A DNA stretch of 64,000 bases from Charina bottae (GCA_023362775.1 JALMGJ010000004.1:35394929-35458928), one strand, 5' to 3'; shown: positions 23,210 to 35,666, counted from the stretch's first letter. Notes: generated by a model from the letters alone, not told the origin. Program-made: numbers and translations.

Positions 23210-23628
23210 TGTATGGATGCAATATGTCTATGAAGGTTCTCAGTCATCCAGGTGGAATTGTCTGTAGCTTGAATCATGTCAACTGGATTTCTATTTTCTT
23301 AATGGAAACGTTTCGCTCCTTATCCAAGGGGCTTCTTCAGTCTGAGCAAAGTTGGTAAGGGAATCCTAAATATGTTCCTAGGTAGCTGTGTGACCTTACA
23401 CCTGGGGCTAGGTCATGGTTATATTGAGATGTAATTTTTAAGTCCTTTTATCATCTAATGGAGGGTCGTTAAAAACACCATGCTGCTGTTGAGCTTCTGA
23501 AATGGTCTTAATCTTCCTAGGCACAGAAGACAACACGGGGAGGAAGATGGGGGAGAGTTTGTGCCTGAGGCCCCCACCTCTATTCAAGGAAGGATTTTCC
23601 AAGTTGGCATAAAGTTGTATGGATGCAA
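23210..23628 (-). mobile_element. Penelope-like element D, simple 5'-truncated copy (family B relative)
   Basis: TGTATGGATGCAA at 23210-23222 and 23616-23628 is a 13-bp target duplication around a 393-bp insert. The minus strand encodes only the tail of the PLE protein (ANLENPSLNRGGGLRHKLSP and the end PPLDDKRT) and the 3' region with a hammerhead motif and terminal tail. The sequence is closely related to PLE B at 40938-44119. Unlike the three other PLE insertions it has no inverted second copy. Confidence 0.88.
23305..23346 (-). ncRNA. Hammerhead ribozyme motif in PLE D
   Basis: Minus strand: CTGAAGA (23334-23340), stem II GCCCCTT-GGAT-AAGGAGC with one C-A mismatch, GAAA (23311-23314), CGTTT. 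The core residues are intact; the stem mismatch suggests decay. Confidence 0.6.
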
Positions 23629-23649
23629 GCACTGGGAGACAAGTTTGGC

Positions 23650-25340
23650 TTGATACTGTTTTTTATTCTTTATATGCTGCCATACTGCCTTAACAAAGAA
23701 GAATGTATATTTTTAAAAATGTGTCTGATTTTGCACTTTTTAAAATGTATTATACTGTGTATCATGTGAAGTGCTATCATGCCTAACCTCTAGGAATCTG
23801 TGCATTCGAGATGTATATCAGAAGAAACTATAACTGATAGAAGAGTCAAATATTAAGTCTTCATCTCATTATTACCCAGCATATTAGCTATGTACGAAGC
23901 TTAACAATTATAACTGTGATTGACTAGGTGGGCTCCAAAATCCTAAATATCAACTGCCAGAAGGGATAATTATAACACATTAGCACCTGCATGCTTAGAC
24001 AAGATTGACAACTCCCATCTAACATCTGCTTAATATCACTTTCCTACTATTTCTTTCTTTTGAAACGAATAACAAAGATGTTCTTGAAAGATAACAATAA
24101 GTCAGCATTTGTATTATACTTGTAGTTGATTACAGTTACAAGTTATATTTGGCAGTGCTCCACTGCTGAAATTAAATAAGTATTAAACTGGGATTTTTAA
24201 AACAGCTACAGTTATGGATATATTTTAAAATCTTCTGCTCAAATCCTCCGAAATGTGAAAACATCACACAAGTCTACTCTTCAGTAGGCTTGACTGAGTA
24301 ATTCAATGAATAGAGTTTCAAAGAAATGGCTCATCATCTCATTATCAAAACAGGAAAAGATTATCTAATTGGAGGTGAGCAAAGTTTAGGAACCATTGTA
24401 CTCAAGTACCAGAGGATGAGAAAAATCTATTCATCTTTATGCAAGAAAATTATCCACAGAGGTATACCTGCAGACACAAAGCTGAAGAGGCTGTGACAGA
24501 GAAGCTCTGTTGTCACTTCGCTCTAGCCCTTCAAGATAGAGTGCAATGCAGCTGGAAAGGAAATGCTTATGTGATACTCAGAGTTACCAAAAATCCTGTG
24601 TTATTGGGATTACAATGATTTGCATTTTATGACTGGGTAACTAGCTTCAAAATAATTTACTGAGTCACAGTGATGATTCCTCTTTCATATGAAAGCAGAT
24701 ATCTAGCATTACATCCCCTGCATTATTGCGTGATTTGGAAAGGGATTGGTTTCCGCACCAATGTTTTGTTTATCTGAAGGTCTGGGTTCCAAAGTTCAAT
24801 TCGCATAACCCAGTGCATATTGTGGTGCTTTCATACACATAATAGTTCCATTCAAAACATGATCTGAGTAGTTGCTAATTAATCTGGTCATTGTTGTGGG
24901 AGCTGGAGGGAAAACCATTCTGACGTTCTTTACTAACTATTCATTGAAAAAGTGCACCTTACATCAAATGGTTTCTAATGTACAGTACTTCTCTCTCCAA
25001 GCCAATCTCAGGCCTGTGGAACCCTGGAGCTCATTGGAAAAAAATGTGAGGTAGAGTTTGTCACAAATGGTCACACGTGAAAATAAAGTTGCATGGCAAC
25101 GTTCCATGTAATCTTTTATGAAGAGAAAATATTGCCAGTGAAAATATTAGGGTTGTGCAGAGATCCATATTTGAAAGGCAAAATGTGATCCAGAACTTGT
25201 GTGGACATGAGTGTTAGGAACACTTGAAAGCACTGTGGCTTTCCTTGAGATCACACTATGGCTCTCTGCAGGTGCTACATGTGCACCCATATGCACTCTA
25301 AATCACATTTTGCCCTTCAGGTCCAGATCTTTGCACAGCC
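23650..25340. other. Unique DNA, no gene seen
   Basis: Nothing recognisable. The part around 24480-24720 is less simple and could be conserved, but there is no specific evidence. Confidence 0.45.
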
Positions 25341-25341
25341 C

Positions 25342-25701
25342 TACAAAATATGTAAGGGGCGTGGTGGCTCAGTGGGTAAGACACCAGGCTTGTCGGTCGG
25401 AAGATCACAAGTTCGGAGGGTCGAATCCCTAGCCCCGCGTGACGGAGTGAGCTCCCGCACTCGCCCCAGCTCTTGCCAACCTAGCAATTCGAAAGCATGC
25501 AAATGCATGTAGATTAATAGGTACCACTTCAGTGGGTAGGTAACAGCATTCCGCGCACGTTATGCGGCCACATGACTGTGGAAGCGTCTTCGAACAACGC
25601 TGGCTCTTCGGCTAACAAACGGAGATGAGCGCCGGCCCCTAGAGTCGGACACGACTGCACAAATTTGCGGGGGGAACCTTTACCTTTTTTTTACAAAATA
25701 T
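25342..25701 (+). mobile_element. Sauria-type SINE (tRNA head, BovB-like tail)
   Basis: TACAAAATAT at 25342-25351 and 25692-25701 is a 10-bp target duplication. The insert starts GGGGCGTGGTGGCTCAGTGG (A box) with B box GGTCGAATCCC near 25420. The 3' part has GAGTCGGACACGACTGCAC and ends GGGGGGAACCTTTACCTTTT, close to the Sauria SINE end and related to the BovB 3' end. That shared tail suggests the BovB machinery mobilises it. It is a strong squamate marker. Confidence 0.9.
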
Positions 25702-25901
25702 TATCAAGTGAGGTGATCAAAGAGAGTCACTAGTTAAGAATACAATAGGAACCATACTAAATAAGAAGGCAGTTTGAATTAATTTGAAATTCTAGGGCAA
25801 CATCAATAAGAAAAACCATTTTAATTTATTTTCATCCACCATTCCATTGGTGATGGAAATGGCAGAACACAGAAGTGGGTGAAAATGTTCAGCCAATTAT
25901 C

Positions 25902-25902
<1 letters not shown>

Positions 25903-25956
<54 letters not shown>

Positions 25957-25970
25957 ATCTATCTATCCCA
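25903..25970. repeat. (TCTA)n microsatellite
   Basis: About 15 TCTA units with one interruption (ATCATCTATC) near the end. Confidence 0.95.
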
Positions 25971-26179
25971 TTCAATCTTTTCAATTCAATCTTGTCGTCT
26001 TTTTCTACATCCTCCCTGGTTGGATTTTGCTTCATTTGGAATATATTTTTTATTTCTCCTTCTATAAACTGTTTAAAATATTATTCTCTCCTGTATTTTG
26101 GATTATTGGAACTTTCTTTTTTCTTTTGACTTTAAAAAAAACAAAAAAAAAACAACAACGACGTTCTGCTTAATAGATT

Positions 26180-27612
26180 CTGCTGGTAGTATTCCATGGA
26201 CAGATTACATGATTATTGTTTTGACTAGAAGGGTTGTTGTTTTAATTTGAAGGACACAGGAAAGATGGCTTTCCAACTTGTACCTGAGGAGCTCAGAAGA
26301 GAGATTACTGAGGCTTTTTCAAATATTCAAAGGTCGTTGGAATTACTGTTCGTAACTCTGCAAAACAGAGAGAAAGAACAGAGAACAGAAACGGAGACAG
26401 AAAGGAAAAATGTTTTTCAAGTGGAGGAGAAACAGAAGGAGGAAATTTTGAGTATATTAGTTCAGAAGAACATTCTGAAGGCTTTACACTACAATCTTGG
26501 TATAGATATGTTGTGGCAGTGGAGACAGAGTGAAAATATGGGTGCACAGTTGGATGGATGTTGTGAAATATGTGGAAAGGGAGAGAAGGTTGCTCTGATA
26601 TTCTATATGAGATATAGAAAAGAGCAGGCTGTATATTGCGAATCTCCCACAGTGTATTGTGATTTTGGCATAACCTAAACAGAAGATATGAGAAACTGTA
26701 TGGATATAAAGGTTAATGAAAAAATATGGACTTGAATTGTTATGAGAAATTGTATGGATATATAAAAAGTGATATTCTAAATGTAAGATGCTAAATACAA
26801 ACACAAGTTGATATTATAGAATATTGTTTTCCTTAGAGATATATTTATGAGAAGATAATGATATGATGGAATTAGAATGATGGTTACTACAGGATGATAT
26901 ATATCAATATGTATTGTATGAATATTATAAGAATTGATATATTAGTTATTAGGTTAAGTGATATGATAGATTATGCATTTAGTTTAAATGGACACTACTA
27001 CAAGGAATGGAAATTACAGATGGATAATTGAGATTCAAGAATTCCTTTTTTATGGAGATATATATATATATTAGAATTAAATTATAGAAATATATATGTA
27101 TGAACACTATAAGAATTGCTAAATTATGTATTAAGTTACATAACATGTTAGGTTATGAGTCATAATATGAATAGAATATATTGTAGTTTATTAGAAGTAA
27201 ATAAGGCTTTTATTTGTTATACTAATTGGTCTTTATTGAAGATATAAATATGTAGTAATGAACATTCAACATTTAACTACTACTTCAAGGAGTGGAAGCC
27301 AAAGATGGATTATTGGGAGACAGTAAGATGAAGGTTAGAAGATTGGATTAAAGAAATCAAAAGGCATATGACAAAGAAAAGTTCCTGTATACTGTATGAA
27401 GGACTAACATTTAAAATCAATTGTTGTACTTTAAGTTCAAAGATAGATTGGAGGACATCTATTTTCTATATTTTCTTTGCTTATTATTTCTTGACTTCAC
27501 TTTTTCTTTATCTTTTTCTTATTTTGTATTTCTGTTTCTATTTCTTTTTCTACTTTAAATTTTATTATGTATTGTAAAACTTAATAAAATTTAATAAAAA
27601 AAAAAAAAATCG
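26180..27612 (+). mobile_element. L1-like retroposon, internally deleted
   Basis: A 143-codon frame (26247-26678) begins with a charged, probably coiled-coil segment (EELRREITEAFSNIQRSLEL, then REKEQRTETETER). That resembles the amino half of an L1 ORF1 protein and then runs into unrelated 3' sequence. The remaining 900 bp are very AT-rich and end in AAACTTAATAAAATTTAATA plus a poly-A of about 13, like the 18591-20094 element. No RT or endonuclease is present. The 5' boundary is uncertain and could lie nearer 25970. Confidence 0.55.
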
Positions 27613-27828
27613 TGTCCAATTCTCGAAGATTGCCTGGACAAGTCCTTGCAGTTTTCTTGGCAAAGTTTTTCAGAAGTGGTTTGCCATTGCCTCCTTCCTA
27701 GGGCTGAGAGAAAGTGACTGGTCCAAGGTCACCCTTAGGTTTTGTGCCTAAGGCAGGACTAGAACTCACAGTTTCCAGGTTTCTAGCCTGGTGCCTTAAC
27801 CACTATGCCAAACTGGCTCTCTACGCAA
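27613..27828 (-). mobile_element. tRNA-derived squamate SINE
   Basis: On the minus strand a tRNA-like head (GCCAGTTTGGCATAGTGGTT, then AAGG) has a B box reading GAGTTCTAGTCCTG. The body contains GGGTGACCTTGGACCAGTCA and GGAGGCAATGGCAAACCACT. The 3' end ACTTGTCCAGGCAATCTTCG runs to GGACACGAT. It abuts the poly-A of the L1-like element. A Squam-type SINE is likely; the name is from memory. Confidence 0.8.
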
Positions 27829-27839
27829 CAATAATGATT

Positions 27840-30060
27840 GCAGGCAAATGAAGCTGCTACTTATTCTTTACGGTTTCATTTACCCCCAGTGATATCATCA
27901 CGAAGTTAGTTTTGAAAGCTATAAAGTAACAGAAAAATTGGACAGATAGGACTGGATTTTAAACAAACTATCAAACCCCATCACTAGTTTAGATGCTATT
28001 AAATTGATGCCATTTTTTAAGCAAATGCTTCAACTCCAGCCAGAGCTCTTATGCAACTTTTCTCCCTTGTTCCTCTCTTTTGCTATGCCAGTGTATACAA
28101 GTATTATGCAGTGAATGTAAAGCCAGCAAAATGCTGGCAGCAATTTAAAGGTATGGACACAAAGTCAGTGGTAGAAACTGCATCTGTCTTTCTCCAATAT
28201 ATTAGATCTTTCATGTCAGCCTTACCCAGTTTGAGTGCCCTCAAACATGTATTTCAGTTTCTAGAATCCCGAGCCAATATGGAAACAATTCAGAAATCTA
28301 GGAGTTGAAGCCCATGCATCTGGAAGGTGCCCAGGTTAGGCAAAGTGAGTCTTCATATTACTCTAAGTTACATTCGTAATAGTTCCTGGTAAGTCTACCT
28401 CTGTCTGTAACTACACAGACTTGGGGTCAGTCCTTTGATGGTTACACGAATCATGCTAGTCTGCCAATTCTAGATATGCCTTTCCATTAAGGAATAATAA
28501 AATAGCTGCATTAATGAAAATGCAGAGAGCTGCTTATTTTGTTAAGCTAGTATAATATATATTTGATTATAGCTGGAAAGAATGTGAAATAAGGAGAATT
28601 ACAGAGACATGCTCTAGTCTTTCATTGCTTCTTCTGTAAAGCTGGCATGGTGCATATTTATCATTCCATCTCACTCTGTTAAATAGATTTTAACATTAAA
28701 CCTCAATAATTTCACATTGGTAAAAGAAACTGACCTGGAAAAGCATTCCTGAATTTCTGGTAATTTGGGGGTAAGGGATCTAAGCAGTCCTATGCTGTTT
28801 AAATGAATTAATGAACTAGAATGACATAGCCCTACATAATAACCCTGAAGATAACTGCAGATATATCACTTGTGACAATAATATTGAAATCACTGGAGAG
28901 GATATGTTCACACTTGGAATGCTGACACATTTGAAGACCATGGCATCAAGTGATAACTTCAATAAATTAATGAGCCTTCACATATCAGAGTACTTAAGAG
29001 ACTGAACATTAATATTATCTTATAACTTTTTCAGTTGAGAACTATCATGGATCATTATTCAGGTTGTACAGTGCTTCAGATTGAAAGGAGAAAGGCGCAT
29101 CAGATTGTGCAGGGCGGTCGGTGAACAACTTGTTAAAGCAGCTGCATATTTTCCTGGGATCATGGGACTGCTCTCCTCAGCTGCAATATGATGCCAGGGA
29201 TTTGGGGTAAAGAGTTGGCAACCAATGCTGCAAACATACCCCACATACTCAGAAGGACATATTCCTTTTAAATCTGAACTACAGCACAGTCTTAATAATA
29301 AATCAAGAGAAATCAAGTAATATATGAGAAGTGGATGATTAATTGCTCCAAGTGACTAATCTGCTGTGAATTCCGCAAGCTAATACATGCTTGTTGGATT
29401 TGTTCTTAAATTTATGTGAGACTATTTCTCACATAAAATTTGCTACATTTTCCTTTTTTGATCACAGAATAGCCCCAAAGAGACTCTAATTTGTTAGCAT
29501 TAATTTTGAAATCATTCCATTGGTTCCATATTTTATTTCTCTATTCCATTCTGAGTTCTAAAAGATCCCAATATTTTTGATTGCCAAGGCTCTCCTTTTC
29601 AGCTAGATCCCTGATAGCCAACCCACAGTAAGGGTCTTTAGCTGTTAACCTTTTCTGTCATATGTCAGCACATTGGAATATGATCTTCGTTTTCCTTTTC
29701 CACTTGGCATTGATCTTAAACTTGTGGAGAAACATCTCATCTTGGAAAAAGTTCTGTAGTCTTTCATCCAAAAACATACTGGCTAAAATGTGTAGAGGCA
29801 GAGGAATGGCTATATGTTCTACCTCTGAAATATCCCAGAGTAGTAGGCTCCTCCAGACACCTTTGCATATTTGATGCAAAAGTTTGACAAATACAAAAAC
29901 CTCAATGGACACAAACTGCATCACTATAATATAAACCAAATTTTGTATTTGTATGAAGAAAACTATTATGCAGCTTACTGTGCAAATTCACACTCCTCAG
30001 AAGCTTTCACAACTTTGCTTACAAAATACAAAAGTCAGCATTACAATAATTCACTAAACC
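27840..30060. other. Unique DNA, no gene seen
   Basis: No recognisable coding region. The 85-codon frame at 28051-28308 and the 93-codon minus frame at 29658-29939 match nothing I know. A small perfect hairpin lies at 29411-29437 (arms TTTATGTGAGA and TCTCACATAAA, 5-nt loop). Confidence 0.5.
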
Positions 30061-30066
30061 ATCTTG

Positions 30067-30200
30067 AATTAATTAATTAATTAATTAATTAATTAATTAA
30101 TTAATTAATTAATTTAAACATACATACATACAATTTAGAGGTTATCCTACTCCAAATGACTCTGGGTGGGTTACACTTTAAAAACAAGAACCCATAAAAT
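30067..30200 (-). mobile_element. L2-type 3' tail with (AATT)n array
   Basis: Twelve AATT units (30067-30114) and CATA repeats join a diverged minus-strand L2 tail, whose complement reads ACCCACCCAGAGTCATTTGG. The array sits where the LINE's simple tail should be. Confidence 0.55.
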
Positions 30201-30209
30201 AAAAAAACA

Positions 30210-31029
30210 GATCATGTGTGTCATACATACAATATATACAAAAACACTTTATTGATTAGTCTTTCAAAGATATCATCAAACAATAAAATACCAATTAAAA
30301 AGGACATACAATTAAAACTGTAATCAGTACCAATGTAAGTCAAATCATTTCATCACCCCTACAGTTAACTTTAGTCTGTGCTAGATGATCTTTTCTCCTT
30401 TATTTTATATATAAAAGAGGTGGGCCTTCTAATCCCAACAAGTTGGTTCCCTGTAGTAAGTGGGACTATTTAATCTTGGTCTCCCAAGAGCTCTTCAACT
30501 TTATGTTGGATTCCAATTTATTACCCATTTCTACAACATCAAATTGATATTCAAGTAATATACAAGCAATACCTTCAATGGCATTTGCATTACATATGCA
30601 CAGTATTTCCTAATAAGGAACTCTATAAAACCTCCCAAGCTTAACCATAGATTTCAGTTGCTCAGATCATGCTCTGGTAAAATCTCATCTATAGTGTTGG
30701 GGAATATGGACTCTTAAATACTTTTCAATATGAAATAGAAATTTGTGTCTAGCCAGCAATTTTAAAGATTTAACACATTTAAGCAATGTAATATTCTTTT
30801 GGCAGCAACATCATAAATCCTTTGCTTGATAATTTGCTTAGCATTTGAGCCTTCTGTTGTTAGGAATTGGGCATTGCAACTCAATACTAAAAGGTGATTT
30901 TGGTGATTTGGGAAGCCCAAGTACGTTCAAACATGTGACAGGACTGTTCTTCCAAGCACAGCTTAGGGAGTCTGATCATGTATGTCCAGAGGAAGAATTG
31001 TACAACCAAGCAAAAAATCTTACAGGGGC
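30210..31029. other. Unique AT-rich DNA, no gene seen
   Basis: Nothing recognisable other than decayed edges of the neighbouring L2 relic. Confidence 0.45.
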
Positions 31030-31795
31030 TTATCCCAAGACCTGGGAGAATAGCTAGGCTTTCAAAGTCATCATCAGAATGGGAGCCATACGGATTGCTG
31101 TTGGAATGCTATTCCAAAGCCATACTTCCTAGGTACTGAGAGACTGCATTGTTTCATTGGGAGAATCTGGAGCACACCCCCTCTACCCAATCTTACTGGA
31201 TGGGCAGAAATGATTGGTGATAGATCCCTCAAATAGCTAGGCTCTATGCAACATTCTGGACTAGCTGTTGCATACAGTGCATTGCCTGAAGGACTTTATA
31301 GGTGGTATCTTGAATTGTATCAGGAAGCCAAATGGCAACCAGCGCAGCTTACAGAGCAGTGGTCTCACATGGGCATACAGGTAGTCCTCATTTAGTGACC
31401 ACAATTGGGACCGGCAACTTGGTCATTAAGCAAAGTGGTCACTAAGTGAAACTGCGACTGTGCTTACGATCTTACTTTAGCTTTCCTTTGCTTTACAGAC
31501 TTGTGAAGGTTGTAAATGTGAGTATTGGTTGCAAAGTTACTTTTTCATCACTGTTGTAACTGTCCGAGGTAGTCACTAAACCAGGACAACCTGTACTGCA
31601 GCATGCCTATTACTGCTTGTGCTGCTGCATTCTGGGCCAGCTGCATGGTCTTCAAGGGCATCCCCAGTAGTGCGCATTGCAGTAGTCCATTCATGAGGTA
31701 ACTAAGGTTAGAGCTTCCCAATCCAGGAATGAGCACAACTGGTACACTAGATGGATCTGTGCAAAGGCCCTCTTGGCCAAAGCTGCTACCTGTTC
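31030..31795 (-). pseudogene. Old L2 relic interrupted by a MITE
   Basis: Minus-strand translation gives LSYLMNGLLQCALLGMPLKT and LAQNAAAQAVIGM (31600-31720), then after the MITE the equivalent of LRWLPFGFLIQFK (about 31310-31375), and further on LWNSIPTAIRMAP (about 31085-31125). This is the conserved L2 C-terminal tail with frameshifts and substitutions, so it is an old dead copy. Confidence 0.7.
31378..31597. mobile_element. MITE with TIRs, TA target site
   Basis: The left end ACAGGTAGTCCTCATTTAGT and right end, whose complement is ACAGGTTGTCCTGGTTTAGT, are terminal inverted repeats. The insert is flanked by TA on each side and encodes nothing. Internal words (GTCATTAAG, GGTCACTAAG, GTTGTAA) echo a MITE I recall as common in snakes. 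It sits inside the L2 relic, so it is younger than that copy. Confidence 0.7.
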
Positions 31796-32605
31796 TTCCT
31801 AGATGGTTAATGCATCCTTGAGAGAGGGGGTGTTTCCAACTGCCTTTAGGGAGGCGTTGGTGCACCCCCTCCTCAAGAAACCATTGCTGGACCCTATTGT
31901 ACTGGACAATTTTCATCCAGTCTCCCACCTTCCCTTCTTGGGATTATTGCAACGTGCTCTACATGGGGCTACCCTTGAAGAGTATCCAGAAGCTACAGCT
32001 GGTCCAGAATGCGGTTGCACGAGCTACTGTTGGTGCCTCTAGTTCGGCACACATAACACATTTATTTTGTGAGCTGCATTGGGTACCAGTTTGCTTCCGG
32101 GTCCAATTCAAGGTGTTGGTTATCACCTTTAAAGCCCTACATGGCATGGGGCCAGGGTACCTGAGGGACCATCTCATCCCGACTACATCTTCCCACCCCA
32201 CCCGGTCATGCAGAGAGGGCATGCTTCGGACCCCATCAATAAAAGAATTTAATCTAGTGGGTCCAGGAGGCATGCCTTCTCTGCGATAGCACCTGCCCTG
32301 TGGAATATCTTGCCCCCGGAGGTGAGGCGGGCACCCTCGCTCCTAGCCTTCTGGAAGTCTTTAAAGACCTGGTTCTGCCGCCTTGCTTGGGATAAAGGAG
32401 GTAATAGTTCCTCCTGGGGGTGGTTAGCCCCGTGATATCCTCCTTTTTAAGATCCTACCATCCTCTGGATTTTCTTTCTTTATTATTATATTGTATTTTA
32501 AAGTGTATAGGTTTTTAATTTTAATATTATTGTTGTAAACTGCCCAGAGTCTACTGCTGTAGAGATGGGCGGTGATAAATCTGAATAATAAAATAAATTA
32601 AAAAA
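31796..32605 (+). mobile_element. L2-clade LINE lacking the RT core
   Basis: It begins with the N-terminal RT neighbourhood (VNASLREGVFPTAFREALVH, LLKKPLLDPIVLDNF, SHLP) and then jumps at about 31935 to the downstream tail (DYCNVLYMGLPLKSIQKLQL). It continues through VPVCFRVQFKVLVITFKALH and ends with a normal 3' UTR (ACTGCCCAGAGTC, GGAGATGGGCGG-like, AATAA tail). The RT motifs with the catalytic YADD are gone, so it cannot move on its own. Frameshifts near 32270 add to the decay. Confidence 0.8.
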
Positions 32606-32659
32606 GAGAATCTAACAACACAATTTTATTCCCAAGGAAGCCTCAGTCCCATACCTACT

Positions 32660-32735
32660 TGTCCTGGGAGGCAGTCTCAATAAATTCAATAGGGATTACT
32701 TTTGAGTAGGCCACTTGGGACTATAGTGTAAAACT
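32660..32735. repeat. Dispersed repeat core, unnamed
   Basis: The word pattern TTCAATAGGGATTACTTTTG followed by AGTAGGCCACTTGGGA is also seen at about 44485-44520 and 63876-63935. I recall this core as very common in reptile genomes but cannot name it. Confidence 0.4.
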
Positions 32736-33034
32736 GTAGTCCTGTTCTCTTTTCATGGTAGTATACCTGCTGAAATAGTAAAGTGCATTACTTTTGAACA
32801 GACATCTAGATGATTGTACTACTGCATAATAACTGAGTTATTTGGCTAGAAAAGTTATTCTGGTTTTAAAATATTTTTGGATCCATATTATGAAGAGGTA
32901 ACACAATAAGGCAACATTAAATTTACCATTAAAAAAAAAAAAAAGCACTTCAACAAAATATCCCATAAGGCTGGAATTACTACTGCTATCTTATTATAAC
33001 TGAGAGCGGGTTGGCTCGACTATCAGTAAATATT

Positions 33035-34090
33035 TGTTTATTTATTTATTTCTCACATTTCTGCACCGCCCATCTCGCAAATGACAGTTTACAATTCAAT
33101 TAAAATAACAAGGGATTAAAATCATAAAAACAAGAACATCATAAAATATAAATATAAAATATAAAATATAGAAATAGCAGCTCGGGAGGTGAGGTGTGGG
33201 TGGGTCCAGGCGATGGTGAACTCATCCCTTTTTAGGGAGGTGGGAGACTAAACGAAAATTGTCCACTACGGTGGGATCCAGTGATGGTTTCTTGAGGAGG
33301 GGGTGCACCAGCACCTCTTTAAATGTTGTCGGAATCACTCCCTCCCTCAAGGATGAGTTCACCATTGCCTGGACCCACCCACATGTCACCTCCCAAGCTG
33401 CCTTCACCAGCCAGGAGGGGCATGGATCTAATTGGCATGTGGTGGCATTTACAGTCTGGAGGGCCCTGTCTACTTCCTCGGGCCCAACAGGATCAAACTG
33501 TTCCCAGAAAACTGGGTAAGTACATTCCCCAGGCATCTCCACAGGCCATGCCCCATGCTTGGCATCCAACTTGGTACGAATCTGAGCAATTTTATCATTC
33601 AGACGCTTGGAAAAGTCCTCCGCGCGGCCCTGTAGGTGGGTTGATCGGGTGATCTTAAAGAGGGCCGCTGGGCGGCATTCTGCAGTTGCAATGAGAGCTG
33701 AGAAATATTGACATTTCGCTGCTCTTACCGCCACAAGGTAGGCTTTAATAGCGGCTCTAGCTTGTGTTTGGTCGGATTCGGTCCTTGTCTTCCTCCAGCG
33801 GCGCTCTAGATGTCTCTTAATCCTCTTCAGAACCCTCAGCTCCTCCGTAAACCACAGGGAGTGTCGGGTTTGATAGGACAAGAGAAGTCACACAGGCATG
33901 ATCCTGTCCAAGGCCCTGGCCACCTCCCTATTCCAAGCAGTAGCCAGGACCTCCGCTGGACCGTGCAGCAGATCCTCAGGTATAGCCCCAAGCTCCCTTT
34001 GGAACCCCATCGGGTCCATCAGTTGCCAGGGGCGGACCAATCGAATGGGTCCTGCCTCCCTGTGGAGGGGGGCAGCATAAGAAAATCCCA
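33035..34090 (-). mobile_element. L2-clade LINE, RT core lost, with snap-back segment
   Basis: Minus strand. From the end of the endonuclease (AAPLHREAGPIRLVRPWQLM, 33890-34090) it reads through the linker (KRIKRHLERRWRKTRTESDQ, AAIKAYLVAVRAAKCQYFSA) to the first RT segment, ending SHLP at about 33240. The next 60 bp (33180-33240) are an inverted copy of 33340-33403, and then the 3' UTR follows (33035-33178). The frame 33222-33881 (219 codons) is the main surviving piece. Endonuclease N-terminus and RT palm are absent. Confidence 0.8.
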
Positions 34091-34099
34091 AATATACAG

Positions 34100-35130
34100 T
34101 ATAAGGGATTTTTAGATTACAGTTAGCACTACTAACTGCTATGCTTAGTATGGGATTCTGTCTTACTCCTTCCTACTTATTGATTGTAGGGTGTATAAGA
34201 AGATATCACAGCATTGCATAATCAATCAGATTTGACAAAATGATGCTGCCTCTGGGGCACAAAAATGGAACTGAGAATTAGGTCACAGAGAATAAAACAA
34301 ACAGGCGAATAAGCAAAAATTTCCACAGTGTGCCAAACATTGGAAAAGGAATGGAATTAGCACTGCCAAAAATTTCAGTAAAACCTGTTGTGGTTTCATG
34401 TCATTTTTGATTGAAATCTGTTGGATTTGCCACCAACGATACTTAAAATTAGTGTGCTGCTTTTTCCAAAGGCAGTTGTTTGTTTTAGATAATATGTCAT
34501 GTCTCTTTAAAACACTAATCTTGAATACTAATCTTGATCTCTTTTTAAAGTTTAATGATTCAGACAAAGTTTGATCTTCTCCCCCTTCCTCGCTATGCTG
34601 ATACAGTTTTAGAATACTGTTTAGTTTTATGCCTCTCACTTCTTTGACATTGTTCTGTAAGTGCTGTCTTCTTAAGAATAATGTTTCTTCCACCATGGGT
34701 ATTCTGCTATAGTTGTTCCATCTCCAAATATGTTTTTTTCTATATCCACATGTCAATCAACACCTTCTTTTAAATGAGGAAATGACAGACAGCAGAATTC
34801 AAATTAAGGATAACATTTTTTTTTCACTGAAACCTCACTGCTATGGTAGAAAAGGTATATCTGCATTAGAAATCGGAGTGTATTTGCACAGCTGAAATCT
34901 ATTGTAAGATATTTATTTCACAGAAAACAAATAGGCTCACTACCCAAAAGAAGACTTCTTGGAAAAAACTGCTAACAATAGCAAGCATTTATTGTTCCAT
35001 AGTACTCCACAAACCCCAGAGGCTTCTCCATTCACTTTTATGATAGAGGAAGCTATCCTGCAAACAGCAAATGGTGAGGTTCCATATATACATATTAACA
35101 CATATTCATTTAATGTTTTTATTTCTTTAA
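34100..35130. other. Unique AT-rich DNA, no gene seen
   Basis: The 157-codon minus frame (34283-34756) shows no domain I recognise and no sign of selection by eye; it is probably chance. Confidence 0.45.
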
Positions 35131-35214
35131 CTATTACTAGAGCTGTTTGTTTGTTTGTTTATTTATTTCTAGAAATTATTGTAGTAAATAAGACTTGGTT
35201 TCTGGAGTCTCTGA

Positions 35215-35335
35215 GCAGCTTACCATATTAAAATTGTTTTATTGTGAACCGCCCACAGTCCCCCGGTTGGGGGAGATGGGCGGTAATACAAATTTAAATA
35301 AATAAATAAATAAATAATAAATAAATAAATAAAAT
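35215..35335 (+). mobile_element. L2 3' tail fragment
   Basis: GTGAACCGCCCACAGTCCCC, GGGGGAGATGGGCGGTAATA and a long (AATA)n tail form an L2 terminal fragment with no coding sequence. Confidence 0.75.
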
Positions 35336-35666
35336 TATAAGATTTAAAAGAAAACTCAATTAATACAATTATAAAGAATCAATCTGATGCACACCATTTG
35401 GGGGTAGCATGAACTTACTTGTTCCCAAATGACTTTGTAAAAAGCCATATTGGATGTCTGAAAATGTAATAAGAGGATGGTCCAGATATCTGTGGAGGGA
35501 TAAACTGTTCCAAAGGGCTTCTTTCTTTATATATGGTCTTCTTGAAATAAGAAGCATATCAAAATTAATCAGTATGAATTAATAACCACTCACTATTTAA
35601 TAATGTATTATAGTGAGTGGAGAGTTGCCTTGACTTTAGGGGCTGAGAAATCATTATTAAACATGT

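Noticed and set aside
25875..26129. Protein starting with repeated YLSI units
   Set aside because: Translation of the (TCTA)n array followed by unrelated DNA.
28051..28308. 85-codon frame as a small host gene
   Set aside because: No start context, splice or domain evidence; length is within chance expectation for 64 kb.
30845..31057. 70-codon frame upstream of the L2 relic
   Set aside because: It runs antisense into decayed L2 sequence and shows no domain.
34283..34756. 157-codon minus frame as a gene
   Set aside because: No recognisable motif, low-complexity AT-rich composition and no neighbouring exon signals.
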